A DNA stretch of 64,000 bases from Halocynthiibacter sp049608145 (GTDB lineage Bacteria > Pseudomonadota > Alphaproteobacteria > Rhodobacterales > Rhodobacteraceae): contig NZ_JBMYXF010000004.1 of assembly GCF_049608145.1 (NCBI RefSeq), positions 1 through 64,000 on the forward strand. Direction: 5' to 3'. Below, in pieces: positions 25,688 to 34,100 of the stretch; position 1 is the stretch's first letter; the number at the start of each line of letters is the position of its first letter. The notes beneath the pieces were generated by a model. The model had not been told where the DNA came from and searched no databases. It saw only the letters and a list, made by a program, of their open reading frames with translations. Made by a program: the position numbers and the translations under genes.

Positions 25688-27958
25688 ATGCAGCTGCGCG
25701 GCAGACACGCAACGCTGAATAAACTGAATATGCTGCGCAAACGTCGGCGCGTTCAGACAATGTTTACGCTGGGGCTTGTGGTTCTCGGCCCAATTCTTGC
25801 TGTGCTGACTTTCCTCGTCTTGGGACCATTTGAAACGGTTGGAAACGAACATTGGTTGCGACCTGTTCTGCTGATCGATTTCATTTACGTTCTGGCGATC
25901 GCGACCCTTGTTTTACAACGTATTGCCCAGATGATTTCGGCGAGACGGGCGCGGTCCGCTGGATCCCGTCTTCACCTGCGCTTGACCGGTGTGTTTGCAA
26001 TCGTGGCTTTGTTGCCTGCGGTTCTTGTGGCGGTTTTTGCGGCGCTTACAATCAACTTTGGATTGGAAGGCTGGTTTTCAGATCGTGTACGCACAGTTGT
26101 CGGATCTTCGCTGAGTGCTGCGGAGGCCTATGAAGCGGAGCACCGCCGTGATCTGACCCGGGATGCACGTGCATTGGCGCGATATCTGGAAGATGAACGC
26201 AGCCGACGCGGGGTCTTGCTGTCAGATGGCGAATTGCAAGCTGTTTTGTCTCAGGGTCAGGCCCAAGTTCAACGGGGGCTGAAGGAAGCTTTTGTGGTGG
26301 ATGGGGCCGGGGCGTTGCGCAGCCGTGGTTTCCAATCATATCTGTTTAATTTTGAATCTATTCAGCCCCAAATTCTTGCGAAAGCCCTGATCGGTGAAGT
26401 TCCGGTTATTCAGGACTGGGAAAACAATGAATTCAGGGTATTGATCGCGTTGCGCAACTATCCGGATCATATGCTTTATGTCAGCCGGACGGTTGACGGC
26501 GAATTGCTGTCTTTGTTGGATGACACCCGCGAAACCGCCGGGCTGTATCAGCAGCTGGAAAGTGAACGTGGGCGCCTGTTGTTTGAATTTGGCCTGCTTT
26601 ATTTGGGGTTTGCCGTTATTCTCATTCTTGCAGCCATCTGGCTTGGCCTGTGGTTTGCTGAACGTCTGGCGCGTCCTGTTGGACAGCTTGCTGGTGCCGC
26701 GCAAAAGGTTGGTGCAGGTGATTTTGACGTGCAGGTGCGGGAAGAAGAAGGCGACGATGAAATCGCGATGCTGAGCCGGATTTTTAACCAGATGACCCTG
26801 CAGCTGCGGGCGCAACGTGACAATCTGATTGAAAATACCCGCCAGATCGAACGTCGGCGACGGTTGTTTGACTCTGTTCTATCGTCGGTCACTGCGGGGC
26901 TGATCGGGCTGGACAACGAAGGAAATATTGCGTTCGTGAACCGTGCCGCGACAGGTATTTTGTCCATGCACCCACATGATGCAGAAGACGCAGCCCCTGA
27001 TGCCATTTCAGTCGCAGTGCCTGAATTTTCGTCCTTGTTTGAAAAACTACAAGGCACAGAGCGGGATGTCATTCAGGAAGAAATCCGTGTGACCCGGCAC
27101 GGAAAACAGGAAATTCTTCTGGTTCGGATGGCAACCCGTCGCAATAAAGAAGGCGCAGAGGAAGGCTATGTGATCGCCTTTGATGACGTGTCCGATCTTG
27201 TATCCGCCCAGCGAATGGCGGCTTGGGGTGACGTGGCACGGCGCATTGCCCATGAAATTAAGAACCCTTTGACACCGATTCAGCTGTCTGCTGAACGGAT
27301 GAAACGCAAATACGAACCCAAATTGTCTGCTGATGATGGGGCAACGCTTGTTCAGCTGGCGGATGTGATTATTCGTCAGACAGGCGATCTACGCCGTATT
27401 GTGGATGAGTTTTCACAGTTTGCGCGTATGCCTGAACCTGAACGTCGCACGGCTGACATGACAGCATTGGTTCGCGACGCCGTGACTTTGCAGCAAAGCG
27501 GCCAGGAAAATGTGGACGTCACATCTTTGCTGCCGGATCAGGCCCTTATGGCGGAATTTGATCAGACGATGATTTCTCAGGCCCTAACAAATCTGATTAA
27601 AAACGCCGGTGAAGCGACAACTACCTTTATCGAAAACAACCGTGCCACGCCGCATTACCGGCCAAGGGTACATGTGACTCTGAACGTGAGAGGCGATCAG
27701 ATGGAAATCGTAATCAGTGACAATGGGAATGGCCTGCCTGAAGATCGGGCGCGTCTGTTTGAACCCTATGTAACAACACGTGACAGTGGGACAGGTCTTG
27801 GCCTGCCTATTGTCAAAAAGATTATCGAAGAGCACGGCGGTTCGCTTGAACTGACCGATGCGGATGAATTTGAAGGCTGTAGCCACAGAGGTGCAAAGGC
27901 GATTGTCCTTTTGCCTTTGACCGAAGCTGCGGCCACAGAAACAAAGAAAGCAGTGTGA
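25688..27958 (+). CDS. ntrY: Membrane sensor histidine kinase NtrY
   Basis: A 756-residue kinase partner of NtrX. Three to four N-terminal membrane segments (about 25-120) are followed by a periplasmic region (to about 300), another membrane segment, a HAMP domain (LARPVGQLAGAAQKVGAGDF), a PAS domain and the H-box with His522 in VARRIAHEIKNPLTPIQ. The ATPase domain has DNGNGLPEDRARLFEPY and GTGLGLP. In Rhodobacterales and Brucella relatives NtrY is linked to nitrogen and redox/oxygen responses. It lies 113 nt after ntrC and 7 nt before ntrX. Confidence 0.96.
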   Translation: MQLRGRHATLNKLNMLRKRRRVQTMFTLGLVVLGPILAVLTFLVLGPFETVGNEHWLRPVLLIDFIYVLAIATLVLQRIAQMISARRARSAGSRLHLRLTGVFAIVALLPAVLVAVFAALTINFGLEGWFSDRVRTVVGSSLSAAEAYEAEHRRDLTRDARALARYLEDERSRRGVLLSDGELQAVLSQGQAQVQRGLKEAFVVDGAGALRSRGFQSYLFNFESIQPQILAKALIGEVPVIQDWENNEFRVLIALRNYPDHMLYVSRTVDGELLSLLDDTRETAGLYQQLESERGRLLFEFGLLYLGFAVILILAAIWLGLWFAERLARPVGQLAGAAQKVGAGDFDVQVREEEGDDEIAMLSRIFNQMTLQLRAQRDNLIENTRQIERRRRLFDSVLSSVTAGLIGLDNEGNIAFVNRAATGILSMHPHDAEDAAPDAISVAVPEFSSLFEKLQGTERDVIQEEIRVTRHGKQEILLVRMATRRNKEGAEEGYVIAFDDVSDLVSAQRMAAWGDVARRIAHEIKNPLTPIQLSAERMKRKYEPKLSADDGATLVQLADVIIRQTGDLRRIVDEFSQFARMPEPERRTADMTALVRDAVTLQQSGQENVDVTSLLPDQALMAEFDQTMISQALTNLIKNAGEATTTFIENNRATPHYRPRVHVTLNVRGDQMEIVISDNGNGLPEDRARLFEPYVTTRDSGTGLGLPIVKKIIEEHGGSLELTDADEFEGCSHRGAKAIVLLPLTEAAATETKKAV

Positions 27959-27965
27959 GGTTCCT

Positions 27966-29375
27966 ATGAACGACATTCTTATTGTGGATGATGAACGCGA
28001 TATCAGAGAGTTGATTTCCGACATTTTGCAGGATGAAGGCTATTCGACGCGTCTGGCGAAAAACTCAGATGAATGCATGAAACTGGTGGAAGAAAACCCG
28101 CCGGCGCTTATGGTGCTCGATATCTGGCTGAAAGACAGCAATATGGACGGGATTGATATCCTAAAAACCATTAAGCGTGAAAAGCCAAGCATTCCTGTGG
28201 TGATCATTTCGGGGCATGGCAACATTGAAATTGCCGTCGCTGCGATCCGCCAGGGTGCCTATGATTTCATTGAAAAACCCTTCAATATCGACCAGTTGAT
28301 GGTGGTTGTGCGCCGCGCTATGGAAGCATCAAAGCTGCGCCACGAAAACCAGGAACTAAAGCGTCAGGACGACAGTTCGGATGAAATGGTGGGCAGCAGT
28401 CCTGCCTTTAAAGCATTGAAATCACAGCTGGATAAAGTGACCAAATCCAACGGTCGTGTGATGCTGACCGGGCCTGCCGGATCAGGTAAAGAGATTGCTG
28501 CACGCTACGTGCATGCGGAATCCAACCGCAATGAAGCACCCTTTGTCTCTGTGAATTCAGCATCCATCGAACCCGATCGCATGGAAGAGGTTCTGTTTGG
28601 CAGCGAAAACCCCGATGGCAGCGTTGAACCTGGTCTACTGGAGCAGGCCAATGGCGGGGTTCTGTTCTTTGATGAAGTTGCTGATATGCCTTTGGGGACG
28701 CAGTCAAAAATTCTGCGCGTTCTTGTGGATCAAAAGTTCATGCGGGAAGGTGGCAAGCAGGAAGTACTTGTGGATGTCCGGGTGATTTCCAGCACCAATA
28801 AAGATCTGGTTGAAGAAATTGCCAAGGGCAGTTTCCGGGAAGAACTTTACCACCGGCTGAATGTTGTGCCGATCTCTGTGCCCTCACTGGAAGACCGTCG
28901 TGAAGATATTCCGGAACTGGCCGAATACTTCATCGCACGTCTGAACGAAAGTCAGGGTCTGCCGTTGCGAGAACTTTCTGAGGATGCATGTGCAGCCCTG
29001 CAGACCAGCCTGTGGCCTGGGAATGTGCGTCAGCTTAAGAACCTGCTGGAACGTATTCTGATCCTTGAAGGAAATAGCGGCGTTATCGAAGTCTCCGAGC
29101 TGCCACAAGGCAGTGATGAACCCGCAGAGAACGGTCGTGTTATTCTATCCGGCACCCTGGCGACATTGCCCTTGCGCGAAGCGCGTGAGTTGTTTGAACG
29201 GGAATACCTGATGACACAGATCAACCGGTTTGGCGGCAATATTTCGAAGACGGCTAACTTTGTAGGCATGGAACGTTCGGCGTTGCATCGCAAGCTAAAG
29301 TCACTGAATGTTGTGACCTCTAGCAAAGCCGGGGCGCGCGTTGCCCATGTGGATGAAACCGAAGCTGTAGAATAG
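27966..29375 (+). CDS. ntrX: Response regulator NtrX, also without GAFTGA
   Basis: A 469-residue regulator: receiver domain with Asp52 in VLDIWLKDSNMDG, AAA+ domain with Walker A GPAGSGKE at 169-176 and Walker B GGVLFFDE at 230-237, and a C-terminal Fis-type HTH (GGNISKTANFVGMERSALHRKL). Where sigma-54 activators carry KGAFTGA after ELFG, this protein has FGSENPDGSVEPG, so it probably does not act through sigma-54. It is paired with ntrY immediately upstream; trkA follows after 88 nt. Confidence 0.95.
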   Translation: MNDILIVDDERDIRELISDILQDEGYSTRLAKNSDECMKLVEENPPALMVLDIWLKDSNMDGIDILKTIKREKPSIPVVIISGHGNIEIAVAAIRQGAYDFIEKPFNIDQLMVVVRRAMEASKLRHENQELKRQDDSSDEMVGSSPAFKALKSQLDKVTKSNGRVMLTGPAGSGKEIAARYVHAESNRNEAPFVSVNSASIEPDRMEEVLFGSENPDGSVEPGLLEQANGGVLFFDEVADMPLGTQSKILRVLVDQKFMREGGKQEVLVDVRVISSTNKDLVEEIAKGSFREELYHRLNVVPISVPSLEDRREDIPELAEYFIARLNESQGLPLRELSEDACAALQTSLWPGNVRQLKNLLERILILEGNSGVIEVSELPQGSDEPAENGRVILSGTLATLPLREARELFEREYLMTQINRFGGNISKTANFVGMERSALHRKLKSLNVVTSSKAGARVAHVDETEAVE

Positions 29376-29463
29376 GCTGCAATACAGTTGGGCTGTTTCT
29401 GACTTGCAACTGATGTTATGACGACGAAAACCAGCGCAATATGTGGCACAAAAGGATAGTGTG

Positions 29464-30840
29464 ATGAAAGTTATCATCTGCGGAGCAGGGCAGGTTGGCT
29501 GGCAAATTGCCCGGCATTTATCTGGTGAAAACAACGATGTAACCGTTGTTGATAACAATCCAGAATTGGTCCGACGTGCCACGGATACGCTGGATGTGCA
29601 GGGCATTGCAGGTTCCGCGTCCTATCCCGATATTCTGACCCGGGCCGGTGCGCGTGATGCAGATATGATCATTGCTGCGACCTATTCGGATGAGGTCAAT
29701 ATGGTGATCTGTCAGGTTGCCCATTCGGTTTTTTCCATTCCACGCAAAATCGCACGTTTGCGCAGCCAGTCATATCTTGATGCGATCTATTCGGATCTTT
29801 ATCGCCGTGATCACATGCCGATTGACGTGGTGATCAGCCCGGAACGCGAAGTGGCAGAGGCCGCGCTAAAACGCCTGACCGCGCCATCTGCCTTTGACCG
29901 CGAAAGTTTTCTTGATGGCAGCGTGGATATGTTGGGCATCATATTGGACGAAGATTGTCCGGTTCTGAACACACCATTGCGTCAACTGACCGATCTGTTT
30001 TCGACACTGTCCGCAACGGTTGTTGGTGTGCGGCGTGAGGGATCACTGTTTGCACCTGAAGCCGGGGATCAGCTGTTTGCTGGGGATGAGATTTATGTTT
30101 TCACCCTACGTGATGATCTGACCCGCACCCTGGATGTGTTTGGGAAATCGTCGAAAAAACAGGAACGTGTGGTGATCGTTGGCGGGGGGAATGTTGGCCT
30201 TGCTGTTGCTCACGCGCTGGAACAGGAAAAAAGCCGTATCCGGGCGCGTGTGATTGAAATGGATCGCGACGTCGCTGAAATCGCGGCGGATGCGCTGGAA
30301 CGGACCATCGTTCTGAACGGAGACGGGATGAATTCGGATCTGTTGGCTGAGGCTAATATTACCTCTGCCGATGCGGTTCTGACGGTGACGGACGATGATA
30401 AGGTGAACCTACTGACGGCTGTGCGCGCCAAGGCGGCGGGATGCCCAATGGCGATTTGTCTGATCAATGATCCAACCCTGACCTCGTTGATGCAGCCCCT
30501 GAACATTGATGCATATATCAACCCACGTGTGACCACTGTCAGTTCTATTCTGCGCCATATCCGGCATGGCCGGGTGCGCGAGATTTATTCAATCGGTAAC
30601 GCCGAAGCCGAAGTAATCGAAGCACAGGTTTTGTCTACATCGCCCATATGTGGGCATAACATCCGTGACATTGATTTTCCGGAAGGCGTGCTGATTGGGG
30701 CTTTGCGAAAAGGGGACAAAGTGATGCGTCCTACGGGCGGGACACGCATTGATGAAGGCGATGTGATTGCGATGTTTGCGATGGCCGCGGATGTGGCCGA
30801 AGTCGAACGTCTGCTTCAGGTTTCCGTAGATTTCTTCTGA
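29464..30840 (+). CDS. trkA: Trk potassium uptake regulatory subunit TrkA
   Basis: A peripheral NAD-binding protein gating TrkH. The 458 residues form two RCK units: first Rossmann fold with GAGQVGWQ at the start, TrkA-C near 140-220, second Rossmann fold with GGGNVGLA, and a second TrkA-C. The frame opens 7 codons earlier, but AAAGGA lies a few nt before the ATG at 29464. trkH follows after 2 nt. The ntrYX-trkAH order is conserved in alphaproteobacteria. Confidence 0.95.
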   Translation: MKVIICGAGQVGWQIARHLSGENNDVTVVDNNPELVRRATDTLDVQGIAGSASYPDILTRAGARDADMIIAATYSDEVNMVICQVAHSVFSIPRKIARLRSQSYLDAIYSDLYRRDHMPIDVVISPEREVAEAALKRLTAPSAFDRESFLDGSVDMLGIILDEDCPVLNTPLRQLTDLFSTLSATVVGVRREGSLFAPEAGDQLFAGDEIYVFTLRDDLTRTLDVFGKSSKKQERVVIVGGGNVGLAVAHALEQEKSRIRARVIEMDRDVAEIAADALERTIVLNGDGMNSDLLAEANITSADAVLTVTDDDKVNLLTAVRAKAAGCPMAICLINDPTLTSLMQPLNIDAYINPRVTTVSSILRHIRHGRVREIYSIGNAEAEVIEAQVLSTSPICGHNIRDIDFPEGVLIGALRKGDKVMRPTGGTRIDEGDVIAMFAMAADVAEVERLLQVSVDFF

Positions 30841-30842
30841 TC

Positions 30843-32363
30843 ATGCTGAACCGGATCCTTCGCCTACCGTTCATGGTTATTTTGATGGGGATAGCCGCCC
30901 TGTCGATGTTGCCAGTTTCTTTTATGGCGGTTCTGCTCGACGAAGATCATGTTGCGCGGGTTTTCCTGTATGGCGGTGTTTTGTTCTTTATTCTGACGGC
31001 TCTGATCGCGATTGCGACAGACAGCAACCGTGGGCGTTCGGTTCTGCAAAGTCACCTTCTGTCGCTGGTTGGCGCTTGGGTATTTATGCCGGTGATGCTG
31101 GCTGTGCCTTTCTATGAAGCTCTGCAAAATACCAGCTTTTCAAATGCTTACTTTGAAATGTTGTCGTCGTTTACCACCACCGGGGCGACATTGTTTGATG
31201 ATCCCTCACGCCTGCCACGCAGCCTGCATTTCTGGCGTAGCCTTGTGGGTTGGATGGGCGGCTTTTTCATTTGGCTGGTGGCGATTGCCATCCTTGCGCC
31301 GCTGAATCTTGGTGGATTTGAAGTCACCGCGCGATCCCGTGGCAGCCGAACCGGAACCTATTTCACCTGGATTGGCAGTGAAGCCTCGCCTGCGAAACGT
31401 CTGGCGCATCATGCACGTCATCTTGGGCCAATCTATGTGGGGCTGACGGTGGCGTTGTGGGCGTTCCTGTTTATCAGTGGTGACAGAGGCTTTGTTGCCT
31501 TGTGTCACGCGATGGCGACGCTTTCCACAAGTGGCATTTCGCCGGTCGGTGGGATTGAAGGTGCGCGCAGTGGTTTTCCGGGGGAAATGCTGATCTTTAT
31601 CTTTCTGTTCTTTGCAATCTCACGGCTGACATTTGCACCGGAAACCCAGAAAGACAGCCTGTTGCGTCTGCCGAAAGACCCGGAATTTCGCATGGGAATT
31701 GCTTTGGTTCTGACGGTGCCGACCCTTTTGTTTGCCCGCCACTGGTGGGGGGCGTTGGAATTCAACGACCAGGAGAACCTGACTGCGGCGATCAGCGCGT
31801 TTTGGGGCGCAGCATTCACGGTTTTGTCCTTCCTGACGACCACTGGATTTGAAAGTGTTGCCTGGTCTGATGCGCGTGGCTGGTCAGGTCTGCCAACGCC
31901 TGGCTTGATCCTGCTGGGGCTTGCCATGGTTGGAGGTGGTGTTGCGACGACGGCTGGTGGTGTGAAACTGCTGCGGGTCTATGCGCTTTATAAACATGGC
32001 CTTCAGGAAATGGAGACCCTGGTGCATCCGCATATTGTGTCCGGTGTCGGCGAAGATACACGACACTTGGGGCGGCAAGGGGCCTATATGGCCTGGATCT
32101 TCTTTATGATGATGGCGGTCAGCATTGCGGGGATCAGTCTTGCCCTGGCGTTGACCGGGCTGGATTTTGAATCGGCCTTTGTTTTTGCGGTTGCGGCGCT
32201 GTCCACCACGGGCCCATTACCGGATGTTGTTGCCACAGATGCCCATTCCTGGGCTGAACTTTCCAGTGGTGGTCAGGTGATTGCGGGCGTCGCAATGATC
32301 ATGGGCCGGATGGAAACCCTGGCAATTATAGCACTGCTGAACCCCGATTTCTGGCGCAAATAG
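30843..32363 (+). CDS. trkH: Trk potassium transporter membrane subunit TrkH
   Basis: A 506-residue K+ channel-like protein with four membrane-pore-membrane repeats. The selectivity loops are visible as FTTTGATLFD, ATLSTSGISPVGG, FLTTTGFESV and ALSTTGPLPD, each with the Gly typical of Trk/Ktr filters. It needs TrkA (2 nt upstream) for regulated potassium uptake. No terminator is evident before hfq, so readthrough into hfq is possible. Confidence 0.95.
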   Translation: MLNRILRLPFMVILMGIAALSMLPVSFMAVLLDEDHVARVFLYGGVLFFILTALIAIATDSNRGRSVLQSHLLSLVGAWVFMPVMLAVPFYEALQNTSFSNAYFEMLSSFTTTGATLFDDPSRLPRSLHFWRSLVGWMGGFFIWLVAIAILAPLNLGGFEVTARSRGSRTGTYFTWIGSEASPAKRLAHHARHLGPIYVGLTVALWAFLFISGDRGFVALCHAMATLSTSGISPVGGIEGARSGFPGEMLIFIFLFFAISRLTFAPETQKDSLLRLPKDPEFRMGIALVLTVPTLLFARHWWGALEFNDQENLTAAISAFWGAAFTVLSFLTTTGFESVAWSDARGWSGLPTPGLILLGLAMVGGGVATTAGGVKLLRVYALYKHGLQEMETLVHPHIVSGVGEDTRHLGRQGAYMAWIFFMMMAVSIAGISLALALTGLDFESAFVFAVAALSTTGPLPDVVATDAHSWAELSSGGQVIAGVAMIMGRMETLAIIALLNPDFWRK

Positions 32364-32544
32364 GGAAAACAATGCATAAATTCTGCAAAAGGATGTTGCA
32401 TATTGCTTTGTTTTCAGGCTGAAATAGACCCGACGGAGGGGTGAGGTTTCCGGACACGCCCCGAACTGAACAAGAAAAACAGTCTGATATGTCAGTCTTC
32501 TGACGGATTTCAGACCGGCGAGAAGAACAAAAAAGGTAAAACCT

Positions 32545-32781
32545 ATGGCTGCCGATAAGCAAAACCTTCAGGAAACATTCCTTAACCATGTGCGTAAAAG
32601 CAAGGTTCCTGTGACGATCTTCCTGATCAATGGTGTTAAACTTCAAGGGGTTATCTCTTGGTTTGATAATTTCTGTGTGCTGTTGCGTCGTGACGGGCAA
32701 TCACAGCTGGTGTTTAAAGGTGCGATTTCAACAATCATGCCGTCCCAGCCGATCAGCCTGTACGAAGGTGAAGAAGAGTAA
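32545..32781 (+). CDS. hfq: RNA chaperone Hfq (KH-to-KG variant)
   Basis: A 78-residue Sm-like hexamer-forming protein that promotes sRNA-mRNA pairing. Sm1 is seen as VPVTIFLINGVKLQGVISWFDNF, and the proximal-face residues QNLQETFLNH are normal. In Sm2 the expected YKHAIST reads FKGAISTIMP: the His corresponding to E. coli His57 in the RNA pore is Gly (codon GGT), while the neighbouring Lys remains. The tail is short and acidic. An AAAAGG-type ribosome-binding site precedes the ATG. hflX follows after 3 nt. Confidence 0.95.
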   Translation: MAADKQNLQETFLNHVRKSKVPVTIFLINGVKLQGVISWFDNFCVLLRRDGQSQLVFKGAISTIMPSQPISLYEGEEE

Positions 32782-32784
32782 CCT

Positions 32785-34077
32785 TTGACGATTGACCGAC
32801 AGGAACAGCCCACCCGTGCCTGGGTGCTGCATCCCGATATAAAATCATCTGACCCGCGCAAAGACAGCGGCCGTCGTTCCGCTGAACATGCTTTGGGGGA
32901 AGGTGTGGCTTTGACCGCGGCCTTGCCCGGTCTTGAAGTTGCTGGTCAGACAATTGTGCCTTTGCCAAAAGTGCGCCCTGGCTTTTTGTTTGGTTCCGGA
33001 AAAACCAACGAGCTGGGTAATATGCTGGCCGATAATGAGGTGGAACTTGTGATTGTTGACGGGCCTCTGACGCCTGTGCAACAGCGCAACCTTGAAAAAG
33101 CCTGGAGCGTCAAAATTCTGGACCGGACGGGGCTGATCCTTGAGATCTTCTCGGACCGCGCGCAAACCCGTGAAGGTGTGCTTCAGGTGGAAATGGCGGC
33201 ACTGTCATATCAACGGACCCGTCTTGTTCGGGCCTGGACACACTTGGAACGCCAGCGGGGCGGGCTGGGTTTTGTTGGCGGTCCTGGGGAAACCCAGATC
33301 GAAGCGGACCGTCGGGCCATTGATGATCAAATTGTGCGTCTACGTCGACAGCTGGAAAAGGTTGTAAAAACCCGGGATCTGCACAGATCTGCCCGGGCAA
33401 AAGTGCCTTATCCAATTGTTGCGCTGGTTGGCTATACCAACGCCGGGAAATCGACGCTGTTCAATTATCTGACCGGCGCAAAAGTCATGGCCAAGGACAT
33501 GCTGTTTGCAACCCTTGATCCAACAATGCGGTCGGTGAAACTGCCATCTGGCCGCGATGTGATCCTGTCTGATACCGTTGGTTTTATTTCGGAACTTCCG
33601 ACCGAACTGGTGGCATCTTTCCGGGCGACGCTTGAAGAAGTTCTGAGCGCAGACCTAATCTTGCACGTGCGTGACATTTCCCACCCAGACACAGAAACCC
33701 AGGCCAAAGATGTGGCCGAAATTCTGTCAACGCTGGGCATTGGGGAAGACACCAAACAGATTGAAGTCTGGAACAAGCTGGATCTTGTGGATGACGCCAG
33801 CCGTGAAGCGCTCATGATCCGGGCTGAACGTTCGGACGACCATTTCGCGATTTCCGCTTTAACCGGGCAGGGCTTGGATGACCTTCTTGAGGTGGTGTCT
33901 GACAGTCTGACGGATCCAAAAACCGAAGAAACCATTGTCTTGCCATGGTCTGACGGGCGCAAACGTGCGTGGTTGTTTGAACAGGGCGTGGTGGAAGCTG
34001 AACGTCAGGAAGAAGACGGATTTCATCTGGATCTTCTTTGGACGGCACGACAGAAAAAGAGATACCGGGAACTTTAG
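32785..34077 (+). CDS. hflX: Ribosome-associated GTPase HflX
   Basis: A 430-residue protein splitting or rescuing ribosomes under stress. It has the N-terminal HflX domain (QTREGVLQVEMAALSYQ, the RGGLGFVGGPGETQIE glycine-rich segment), a coiled-coil helix, and a GTPase domain with G1 GYTNAGKST, G2/G3 DTVGFI and G4 NKLD. The start is TTG at 32785, 3 nt after hfq, with GAAGAG upstream; no ATG gives a complete N terminus. hfq-hflX is a conserved pair. A terminator hairpin overlaps the stop codon. Confidence 0.95.
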   Translation: MTIDRQEQPTRAWVLHPDIKSSDPRKDSGRRSAEHALGEGVALTAALPGLEVAGQTIVPLPKVRPGFLFGSGKTNELGNMLADNEVELVIVDGPLTPVQQRNLEKAWSVKILDRTGLILEIFSDRAQTREGVLQVEMAALSYQRTRLVRAWTHLERQRGGLGFVGGPGETQIEADRRAIDDQIVRLRRQLEKVVKTRDLHRSARAKVPYPIVALVGYTNAGKSTLFNYLTGAKVMAKDMLFATLDPTMRSVKLPSGRDVILSDTVGFISELPTELVASFRATLEEVLSADLILHVRDISHPDTETQAKDVAEILSTLGIGEDTKQIEVWNKLDLVDDASREALMIRAERSDDHFAISALTGQGLDDLLEVVSDSLTDPKTEETIVLPWSDGRKRAWLFEQGVVEAERQEEDGFHLDLLWTARQKKRYREL

Positions 34078-34098
34078 TTTTTCCCGGTATCCATTTAT
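34061..34098 (+). terminator. Intrinsic terminator overlapping the end of hflX
   Basis: An 11-bp perfect stem (GATACCGGGAA with TTCCCGGTATC) whose left arm and loop include the last codons and stop of hflX, followed by a T-rich stretch. It ends the dusB-to-hflX run of plus-strand genes, and the acylase gene converges on it. Confidence 0.8.
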
Positions 34099-34100
34099 TT

